18,602 bases of DNA from positions 1 through 18,602 of the forward strand of contig DATDRF010000029.1 in NCBI GenBank assembly GCA_035291905.1. The letters run 5' to 3'. Below are positions 12,883-18,602 of this stretch, one piece after another. This stretch comes from JACPLA01 sp035291905 (lineage in GTDB: Bacteria > Bacteroidota > Ignavibacteria > UBA10030). Made by a program: the position numbers and the translations under genes. Below the pieces are notes generated by a model. It worked only from the letters and a program-made list of their open reading frames with translations, did no database searches and was not told the origin of the DNA. Each line of letters begins with the position of its first letter. Position 1 is the first letter of the stretch.

Positions 12883-13881
12883 TCACATCTTGATTATTTC
12901 ACCCAGGATAACCGGCGACTCCTTCTTCTTCCTCAACGCTGCAACGACCCGATCGGCCTGCGTGCGATCCGTAACGAGGATAAGCCCGATGCCAAGATTG
13001 AATGTATGTCGCATATCCTCCTCGGGTACGTTTCCCGTCGATTGAATCAGGCGAAACAATGCGGGCCGGTCCCATGACGACCATTCGATCCGCAGTCTCA
13101 GACCCTTTGGGACCACGCGCATGGTGTTCCCTTCGATCCCCCCGCCGGTTATGTGCGATAGACCTTTGATCTTGAATTTTGACAGGAGCGGATAGACAGA
13201 CTTGAAATAAGAGCGATGAATCCACATCAGGGCGTCTCCCAAGGTGGTACCAAGATCATCGAAATACTCATTGATCGAGTACCTCTCGAGGAGGGTTTGT
13301 CGTGCAAGGGAATATCCGTTCGTGTGCAATCCCGTGGACGGCAGCCCGATCAGCACATCCCCCCTCCTGATTGCCTTGCCGTTCACAATCTTCTTCTCGT
13401 CAACCACCCCTATGATCGTGCCCGCGAGATCGTACTCTCCCCCGTTGTACATCCCGGGCATTTCCGCCGTTTCTCCTCCCACGAGCGAACATTCGTTCTC
13501 CCTGCAGGCCTTGACGAATCCTCCGATGATCTGCTCACCAACATCCGGTGAAAGTTTCCCGGTTGCAAAATAGTCAAGAAAATAGAGGGGCTTCGCTCCG
13601 CAAACCAGGATGTCATTGACGCAATGATTGACAAGATCCTGCCCCACCGTGTGGTGACGCCCCATCGCAAACGCTATTTTGAGCTTCGTACCGACCCCGT
13701 CCGTACTCGACACCAGCACGGGATTTCTGACCCCGGGGAACCGCGCCCGGTAGAACGAACCGAACATCCCGATGTCGGCAAGAACATTCTTGGTGAACGT
13801 CGAGCGGACGGCGGGCTTGATGCGTCGAATCAGTTCTTCACCGGCATCGATATCAACGCCGGACTCTTTGTACGTCGGCAT
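12883..13881 (-). CDS. purM: Phosphoribosylformylglycinamidine cyclo-ligase (AIR synthetase)
   Basis: PurM makes 5-aminoimidazole ribonucleotide from FGAM with ATP, the fifth step of purine synthesis, in the cytosol. The protein has 332 residues, near the usual 340-350. Seen: YKESGVDIDAGEELI (4-18), the ATP-binding SSTDGVGTKLKIA (58-70), GQDLVNHCVNDILVCGAKPL (80-99), GGETAEMPGMY, GLHTNGYSLAR, and the late HITGGGIEGNTMRVVPKGL and FNLGIGLILV. All blocks are intact. The ribosome site is weak, and a promoter-like pair lies a short way upstream. It leads a three-gene operon with two membrane proteins of unknown role. No other pur gene is in the window. Confidence 0.97.
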   Translation of the reverse strand: MPTYKESGVDIDAGEELIRRIKPAVRSTFTKNVLADIGMFGSFYRARFPGVRNPVLVSSTDGVGTKLKIAFAMGRHHTVGQDLVNHCVNDILVCGAKPLYFLDYFATGKLSPDVGEQIIGGFVKACRENECSLVGGETAEMPGMYNGGEYDLAGTIIGVVDEKKIVNGKAIRRGDVLIGLPSTGLHTNGYSLARQTLLERYSINEYFDDLGTTLGDALMWIHRSYFKSVYPLLSKFKIKGLSHITGGGIEGNTMRVVPKGLRLRIEWSSWDRPALFRLIQSTGNVPEEDMRHTFNLGIGLILVTDRTQADRVVAALRKKKESPVILGEIIKM

Positions 13882-13906
13882 GAATCACTTTCACATTTGA
13901 TTGACT

Positions 13907-13937
13907 CAAAGATACTTGTTTTTCGTGCAGAGAACAA
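13907..13937 (-). promoter_or_regulatory. Candidate promoter for purM
   Basis: On the minus strand, TTGTTC (13932-13937), a 17-bp spacer and TATCTT (13909-13914) are followed by TG. The full TATCTTTG equals the TAnnTTTG -7 box described for Bacteroidetes. It ends about 26 bases before the ATG. Confidence 0.55.
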
Positions 13938-13989
13938 CACCTTCACGACTTCGCGACTTCTTCCTATCTTTGTCTTTGCACTAAAGTCG

Positions 13990-14221
13990 AATGAGATGGT
14001 AGTGTATCAGTTTCCCTTTTTTGACTACAACGCAGAGTCGCAGAGGACGCAGACCTGCCTGCCGAAGTGATTCATTCACCATTTCAATAAAGCGAAATGG
14101 TCGGCACGCAGGCAGGGGTTCGCAGAGAACAACAGAATCCGGAAATCCTCTGCGTTTTCTTTGCGACCTCTGCGCCTTTGCGTTGAAACTTTTAATCAAA
14201 CTAATACACTACCAATGAGAT
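13990..14221. mobile_element. MITE-like element with terminal inverted repeats and 8-bp target duplication
   Basis: The element proper spans 13998-14213 (216 bp). Its ends are inverted repeats: GGTAGTGTATCAGTTT (13998-14013) and the complement of 14198-14213, identical at 15 of 16 positions. AATGAGAT stands directly outside on both sides (13990-13997 and 14214-14221), a perfect 8-bp direct repeat as left by transposition. The interior has no credible gene. It carries CGCAGAG words on the left and CTCTGCG words on the right, an inner CCTGCCTGC/GCAGGCAGG pair (14054-14062, 14108-14116) and a central ACCATTTC/GAAATGGT stem (14078-14085, 14094-14101), so most of it can fold into one long cruciform. 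It lies between the divergent purM and FAH-family genes, whose candidate promoters both lie outside it. Confidence 0.8.
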
Positions 14222-14228
14222 TCATTCC

Positions 14229-14257
14229 TTGCGTGTCAGAGTCGGCTTCTTTATATT
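14229..14257 (+). promoter_or_regulatory. Candidate promoter for the FAH-family gene
   Basis: TTGCGT (14229-14234), a 17-bp spacer and TATATT (14252-14257) lie about 31 bases before the ATG at 14289. It starts eight bases after the right target duplication of the MITE-like element. Confidence 0.5.
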
Positions 14258-14288
14258 CTTTTGTTTCTTATCACATCAAGACGACTTC

Positions 14289-14966
14289 ATGGCAACTGCA
14301 ACTCTTCAGGGAGCCTCCGCTCCCATTCCCATTCCCAAAATCATCTGCGTCGGGCGCAACTACGCGGAACATGCGAAAGAAATGAACGCCGACGTTCCCA
14401 CAACACCGGTCCTTTTTCTGAAACCGCCGACCGCAGTCATTCATAACCATGACCGCGTGATCATTCCCTCCGTATCGAAAGAACTCCATCACGAGGTGGA
14501 GTTGATCGTTCTCATCGCAAAGGGAGGAAAAAATATCAGCCGGGCGAGGGCCATGGAACACATTGCCGGCTACGGCGTCGGACTTGATATGACCCTCCGC
14601 GATCTTCAGAGCGATGCGAAGAAGAAGGGGCTCCCCTGGTCTGTGGCCAAGGGATTCGACACATCGGCGCCGATCTCAGAATTTGTCCCGGCCGCCTCTG
14701 TCGCCGAACCGCATCGGCTGACGGTGGAGCTCACGGTGAACGGGGCTGCGCGTCAAAAAGGATCGACGAGCGACTTCATCTTCAAGCTCGATCATCTGCT
14801 CTCCGCGATTTCTGAAATTTTCACCCTCGAGCAGGGGGATATCATCTTCACCGGAACTCCTGAAGGTGTTGCACAGACGGTGGCGGGCGATACTCTTCTT
14901 GCCAGACTTCTTGATGCCTCGGGAAAGCCACTCGTTTCCATCATGGCCCACGTCGATCAGGCATGA
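14289..14966 (+). CDS. Fumarylacetoacetate hydrolase (FAH) family protein
   Basis: The protein has 225 residues, the size of the small single-domain FAH enzymes (acylpyruvase/FAHD1 and oxaloacetate-acting types), which cleave or tautomerise 2-oxo acids with a divalent metal. Seen: ICVGRNYAEHAKE (19-31), LFLKPPTAV, the metal-ligand set E69 and E71 in HHEVELIVLI plus D100 in YGVGLDMTLRDLQ, K121GFD in the substrate loop, and GTPEGV (189-194). The exact substrate cannot be told from sequence. I chose ATG 14289 because the family core begins just after it; the in-frame ATG at 14229 coincides with the promoter candidate and would add an odd aromatic leader. The stop overlaps the next start as ATGA. 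Confidence 0.93.
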   Translation: MATATLQGASAPIPIPKIICVGRNYAEHAKEMNADVPTTPVLFLKPPTAVIHNHDRVIIPSVSKELHHEVELIVLIAKGGKNISRARAMEHIAGYGVGLDMTLRDLQSDAKKKGLPWSVAKGFDTSAPISEFVPAASVAEPHRLTVELTVNGAARQKGSTSDFIFKLDHLLSAISEIFTLEQGDIIFTGTPEGVAQTVAGDTLLARLLDASGKPLVSIMAHVDQA

Positions 14967-15340
14967 ACAAGGTTGTCCATTTCCTGAGCAATTACCGGAA
15001 TGCAATCTTTGCCTGGATTGTGATTGCCGGCCTCGTCATTGCAGGGATTGAACTGGGCATCGACAAGACCGTCATCGGCTTCGTGGTTCTGATTATCGGC
15101 CTGGCGGGAGAAGCTTTTGCGGCTCTTGGGGCATGGATTGCCCTCGTCCCGATCGTTGGCCCGCTCGTTGTCAAGGTCCTCGCCCTCCCCTTTTTCTGGC
15201 TTCTGAACGGGGTCGGGTATCTGGCCTCCATCGTCGCCATCAAAAGGGGGTACGGGAAGGATGTGGTCAACTACCGCGTGCTTACTATCACGCTCCTCGT
15301 TGGAGTGACGATAGGGTATATCCTCGGGAAGCTGATCTGA
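14963..15340 (+). CDS. Small polytopic membrane protein of unknown function
   Basis: The protein has 125 residues and is mostly hydrophobic, with three or four membrane segments at about 14-32, 36-64, 66-92 and 105-123. Charged loops are short (RNAIF at the start, AIKRGYGKD near 92-100). No conserved motif that I know is present. It overlaps the FAH-family gene by ATGA, so its translation is probably coupled to that enzyme. A role as a transporter partner for the FAH substrate is possible but unsupported, since it is small for a transporter. No terminator is visible before the next promoter candidate. Confidence 0.75.
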   Translation: MNKVVHFLSNYRNAIFAWIVIAGLVIAGIELGIDKTVIGFVVLIIGLAGEAFAALGAWIALVPIVGPLVVKVLALPFFWLLNGVGYLASIVAIKRGYGKDVVNYRVLTITLLVGVTIGYILGKLI

Positions 15341-15353
15341 CGGCCGGATCCCT

Positions 15354-15382
15354 TTGCATTTCACCTTGGTGATGATTAACTT
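15354..15382 (+). promoter_or_regulatory. Candidate promoter for the parA-M23 operon
   Basis: TTGCAT (15354-15359), a 17-bp spacer and TAACTT (15377-15382, followed by G) lie about 54 bases before the ATG at 15437. The -10 box with its following G is the same as in the gap promoter candidate. Confidence 0.5.
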
Positions 15383-15436
15383 GAGCCGGTTGTAATAGGC
15401 TGTGTTTCTTCCGTTCTGTTTCCTCCCGGAGAGTCC

Positions 15437-16246
15437 ATGGGTAAGATTGTTGCCATAGCAATTCCAAAAGGTGGGGTAGGCAAAACGACCACTGCGGTCA
15501 ACCTCGCGGCCTCCCTGGCAGTGTTTGAAAAAAGAACCCTCCTGATCGACACGGACCCGTTTGGAGCTTGCAGTCTCTCGCTCGGGTTCACAAAGGAACG
15601 AACGGTTGGCGGATTGTTCGAAGTCTTCAATTTCACACACTCGATGTCGCAGGTGATTCATCGGACGGAAATTGCGTTCCTTGATTTCATCCCATCGAAC
15701 GTTCACACCGCGCAGATGGAAGAGAGATACATGAAGCTTGCGGAGAACAGGACGATTCTCAAGAATTCGCTCCGCATGATCGTTCCGCACTATGATTACA
15801 TTATCCTCGATTGTCCTCCGTTTCTCCGCGGGCTGACGACAAATGCGCTCACATGCGCCGATTCAGTGCTGATTCCACTCAAGTCCGGCCATTTTTCGCT
15901 CGACGCAATCGACAAACTGGTCAAGTACATTGACTGGATCAGAGAGGTAGCAAATCGCCCGCTCGCCCTCGAAGGGGTCGTCCAGACCATGTACGAGCCG
16001 AATACCAAGGTGACCGACATTACCGAGCGCGAACTGCAGCTGCATTTCAGGAAACACCTGCTGAAGACGGTGATTCCGAAGAACACCCAGCTGGTCGAGG
16101 CTTCTTTCTACGGAAAACCGGCCGTGCTCTTCAACGCGAACTCCAAAGGGACCCTGGCCTACCTCCAGCTCGCTCGCGAGATCCTTGATCGCAACAGCGC
16201 AGCGATTCAGGAAAAGCCGGAACTGACACAAACCAAGACAGGATAA
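15437..16246 (+). CDS. ParA/Soj-type ATPase
   Basis: The protein has 269 residues. Seen: the deviant Walker A KGGVGKTT (11-18) with the signature lysine K11, IDTDPFGACSLSLG (37-50) at the A' position, and Walker B YIILDCPP (121-128) with D125. Late blocks typical of ParA follow: SVLIPLKSGHFSLDAIDKL and PKNTQLVEASFYGKPAVLF. Such ATPases bind non-specific DNA when ATP-bound and position plasmids, chromosomes or protein complexes. The usual DxDPQG reads DTDPFG here. No parB or parS-like site is in view, so a cargo other than DNA is plausible. GGAGAG lies three bases before the ATG. The stop overlaps the next start as TAATG, coupling it to the M23 peptidase gene. Confidence 0.92.
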   Translation: MGKIVAIAIPKGGVGKTTTAVNLAASLAVFEKRTLLIDTDPFGACSLSLGFTKERTVGGLFEVFNFTHSMSQVIHRTEIAFLDFIPSNVHTAQMEERYMKLAENRTILKNSLRMIVPHYDYIILDCPPFLRGLTTNALTCADSVLIPLKSGHFSLDAIDKLVKYIDWIREVANRPLALEGVVQTMYEPNTKVTDITERELQLHFRKHLLKTVIPKNTQLVEASFYGKPAVLFNANSKGTLAYLQLAREILDRNSAAIQEKPELTQTKTG

Positions 16247-18540
16247 TGGATAGAGCGACAAACGTTCTTGTCCTGTGCGGTTTCCTTGCCCTGGCGTATT
16301 TCTTCCTCTCCTCCTCTTTCTCTCCACTTTCCGGTTTTGATCCCGTCGGAAATCTTCCCGACCGGATCGACGACGTTTATCTGAACTTCGACACCCTCAG
16401 GACTGATCTCGCCGACTACCGCTGGCCCACCGACGCGAGCAGGAAAATGAGCTCTGCCTTTGCATCGTTTCGGACGATGCACTTTCATGCAGGGATCGAT
16501 GTTTCCACCAACGGGAGGACCGGATACAAGGTTTTTGCCTCACGCGACGGCTACATTTCGCGCATTTCAGTATCTCCGTACGGATACGGAAAGATGCTTC
16601 ACGTCAAACATCACGACGGGTTCACCACCGTCTATGCCCATCTGGGAGGCTTCAACGAAGAGATCGAGGCATACGTGAGAGAGCAGCAGTACGGGAACGG
16701 GCACTACGGAATTGAAGCAGAGTTCAACAAGGCGCTCTTTCCCGTGGCAAAAGGAGCAGTGATCGCCTATACCGGCGACACGGGAATCGGTCCTGCGCAT
16801 TTTCATTTTGAGATTCGCGACGAGAGGATGAATCCGGTCAATCCGCTGCTTTGCCCGGACTTTGCATCGACAATCAGCGACACACGGTACCCCGAGTTTC
16901 AACAGGTGAGTTTTGCCCCTTACGATTATGCCTCCCGCGTCAACGGAAGCGCCGCGCCTGTGGTGCACGATGTACGACGGATCGGGAACCGCAAGTATGC
17001 TCTTTCACGCGTCGTCCATATCGACGGGTCAGCGGGGATCTCTGTCAAGGGGTCCGACCAGGCGGACGCGACGTGGCAAAGGAGCAACATTTACCGTTAC
17101 GAGCTCTATCTCGACAGCACGCTCCTCTTTACTGCGACTCACGATCGATTCTCGGCAAAAGAGACCGAGCAGATCGCCATCCATTACGACTGGTCATTGC
17201 TTCAGTCGGGCGAAGGAAGATTCCAAAAACTGTTTCTCGAGCCGGGCAACAATCTTCCGTTGTATTCCCGTCTGCCGGAACGCGCGGGGGTTCTTTCCTC
17301 TGAAGCTTTTTCACGCGGCGAGCACCAATTGAGGATCATCGCAAGCGACATTGCAGGCAATACCTCTGAACTGACGGCCCACATTGTTTTCGAAGACCCT
17401 CCCTCGATCGACGTCCGCAAGATCGAGAAGCGATTCGTTCTGATACCGCAGTCAACGACGGATCTGCAATCGATCACCATCGGCTCACGTTTGCCCGGCC
17501 GAAAAAACTGGAAGCTGACGACATACGATCCTTCCACGCTTGACTCTGCGGGAGGGGGCCTCATCCTTCCGATCGACGCTGACAGTCCGCAACACCTGAG
17601 GATCATGGCCCGCGACGGCGAGGGATCGCAATCCTATCCCGTATTCTTTGCTCCTGTCGTATCGCGGTCAAGCAATACTTCTCTTACTCTGAAGAAGGAA
17701 TTCATCCGCGATTACCTTTTAGTGACCATCACTTCTCACCTTCCCTTCACCCTTCGTCCGTCCGTTTGGATCGTCGAGCAGCAGCGCAGAACGCTGTTGG
17801 ATATCAGCGCCGCCGATGAACGAACGTATGTGGGGACGATTCCCCTGAGTTTCGTGCAAGGCGGGACACTCCGTTTGGAGGCGAACGGAATGGTGAACGG
17901 TGCCGCCGTTGAGGCCTATGACGAGTTTTCGATTTTCCCCATTGTACCGGAAGAAGGCGGCACCATCGTCGCCGGCAACGGCGAATTCGTCGTCGATTTC
18001 CCTGCCTACGGTGTGTATCAGCCGCTGTACTGCAGGGTGGAGAAGAAAGATGACGGATACTCGGTTCTGCCGAGGGATGTACTGCTCAACCTCGGCGCGA
18101 GCGTGTACTACCGAAGCCCCGCGGGGGAGGCCCCTGTGAATCTCGGTCTTTACCATTCGGAAACGGGAGGATTCGACCTCCTTTCGACAACCCTCGAAGG
18201 AGAGATGCTGAAGGGAAGGGTGCGGAATCTCCTGGGCGATTTTACCATTCGGGAAGATGCCCAGGCACCCGTCATCACAAACGTCCGGGTTCGGGCCTCG
18301 AAGAACCGGCTCACGGTTACGGCCAGGCTCATCGATTACAGATCAGGCGTGGCAGCCAACTCGATACGAATGACTCTCGACGACCGGCTCCTCATTGCAT
18401 CATTCGACCCTTACAATCACACACTGAAATTCGACGAGCCCATTTCCGTGCAGAAAGGAAGCCACGTGCTTCGAATAGAGGCGGACGACAAGATGGGCAA
18501 CAAGGCTGTCGCATCAAAGAGTTTTCGCACTTCGTCCTGA
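16246..18540 (+). CDS. Membrane-anchored M23 family metallopeptidase with beta-sandwich C-terminus
   Basis: The protein has 764 residues. An N-terminal hydrophobic segment (about 6-24) anchors it or acts as signal. The M23 (LytM-like) domain spans about 60-210: H81 and D85 in MHFHAGIDV, H132 in VYAHL, and H185/H187 in AHFHFEI. These are the zinc ligands and catalytic histidines of an active peptidoglycan endopeptidase, unlike the degenerate EnvC/NlpD type. A loop of about 30 residues (137-167) is inserted before the last strand. Residues 215-764 look like several beta-sandwich domains, with recurring closing motifs LRIIASDIAGNTSEL, LRIMARDGEGSQS and LRIEADDKMGNKAVASKSF. It probably cuts peptide cross-links in the periplasm. 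It is coupled to parA by the TAATG overlap. No terminator is visible in the last 60 bases of the window. Confidence 0.92.
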   Translation: MDRATNVLVLCGFLALAYFFLSSSFSPLSGFDPVGNLPDRIDDVYLNFDTLRTDLADYRWPTDASRKMSSAFASFRTMHFHAGIDVSTNGRTGYKVFASRDGYISRISVSPYGYGKMLHVKHHDGFTTVYAHLGGFNEEIEAYVREQQYGNGHYGIEAEFNKALFPVAKGAVIAYTGDTGIGPAHFHFEIRDERMNPVNPLLCPDFASTISDTRYPEFQQVSFAPYDYASRVNGSAAPVVHDVRRIGNRKYALSRVVHIDGSAGISVKGSDQADATWQRSNIYRYELYLDSTLLFTATHDRFSAKETEQIAIHYDWSLLQSGEGRFQKLFLEPGNNLPLYSRLPERAGVLSSEAFSRGEHQLRIIASDIAGNTSELTAHIVFEDPPSIDVRKIEKRFVLIPQSTTDLQSITIGSRLPGRKNWKLTTYDPSTLDSAGGGLILPIDADSPQHLRIMARDGEGSQSYPVFFAPVVSRSSNTSLTLKKEFIRDYLLVTITSHLPFTLRPSVWIVEQQRRTLLDISAADERTYVGTIPLSFVQGGTLRLEANGMVNGAAVEAYDEFSIFPIVPEEGGTIVAGNGEFVVDFPAYGVYQPLYCRVEKKDDGYSVLPRDVLLNLGASVYYRSPAGEAPVNLGLYHSETGGFDLLSTTLEGEMLKGRVRNLLGDFTIREDAQAPVITNVRVRASKNRLTVTARLIDYRSGVAANSIRMTLDDRLLIASFDPYNHTLKFDEPISVQKGSHVLRIEADDKMGNKAVASKSFRTSS

Positions 18541-18602
18541 CATTTCCGGCCGTCCTTCCCTTTCTCCCTCTCTTTCAGTAATTTTCAACCCTTCGAACCA
18601 AG

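Larger units (their letters stand above)
13882..14288. other. Gene-free divergent intergenic region
   Basis: This 407-bp gap holds the purM promoter candidate at its left end, the MITE-like element in the middle and the FAH-gene promoter candidate at its right end. Small open frames inside it are made of repeat sequence and have no ribosome sites, so none is called. Confidence 0.8.

Overview
The window is a stretch of bacterial chromosome holding about twenty protein genes and no rRNA or tRNA that I could recognise. GC content looks to be in the low to mid fifties by eye (not counted). The likely source is a free-living member of the Bacteroidota/Chlorobiota/Ignavibacteria (FCB) assemblage. 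The hints are a DUF4296-like small lipoprotein, a rhomboid protease with a cytosolic tail as in that group, promoter-like boxes of the TTG-N17-TAnnTT type, and short palindromic repeats filling the intergenic gaps. Many genes nevertheless keep good Shine-Dalgarno sites, so the lineage call is an inference.

Layout. Positions 1-241 hold a palindromic repeat. A plus-strand SirB1/transglutaminase-like gene follows (242-1123), then an intrinsic terminator and a degenerate 28-bp repeat. From 10535 back to 1321 everything is on the minus strand. In transcription order it reads: an unknown protein with a Pro/Gln-rich tail, uvrB, comF, gap, pgk, a rhomboid protease, ispG, a small lipoprotein and a YjbR-family protein. 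A plus-strand pair follows (DUF4296-like lipoprotein, terC; 10737-11863). Next come a repeat and a bidirectional terminator, then the minus-strand operon purM, DUF2721 membrane protein, YkvA-like protein (13881-12037). After a non-coding gap of about 400 bp that contains a MITE-like element, the plus strand carries an FAH-family hydrolase overlapping a small membrane protein, then a ParA-type ATPase translationally coupled to a large membrane-anchored M23 peptidase.

Most genes are housekeeping: glycolysis (gap, pgk), isoprenoid synthesis (ispG), purine synthesis (purM) and DNA repair (uvrB). The least ordinary gene pair is ParA plus M23 peptidase, which suggests a positioned cell-wall hydrolase. 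The strongest non-genic find is a 216-bp element (13998-14213) with 16-bp terminal inverted repeats and a perfect 8-bp direct repeat on each side, that is, a non-autonomous transposable element. Six transcription units share one promoter pattern with an exact 17-bp spacer, and three unrelated-looking gap repeats share an exact 14-bp period. I found no CRISPR array, defence island, phage or toxin-antitoxin module. No complete undescribed system is evident beyond these candidates.
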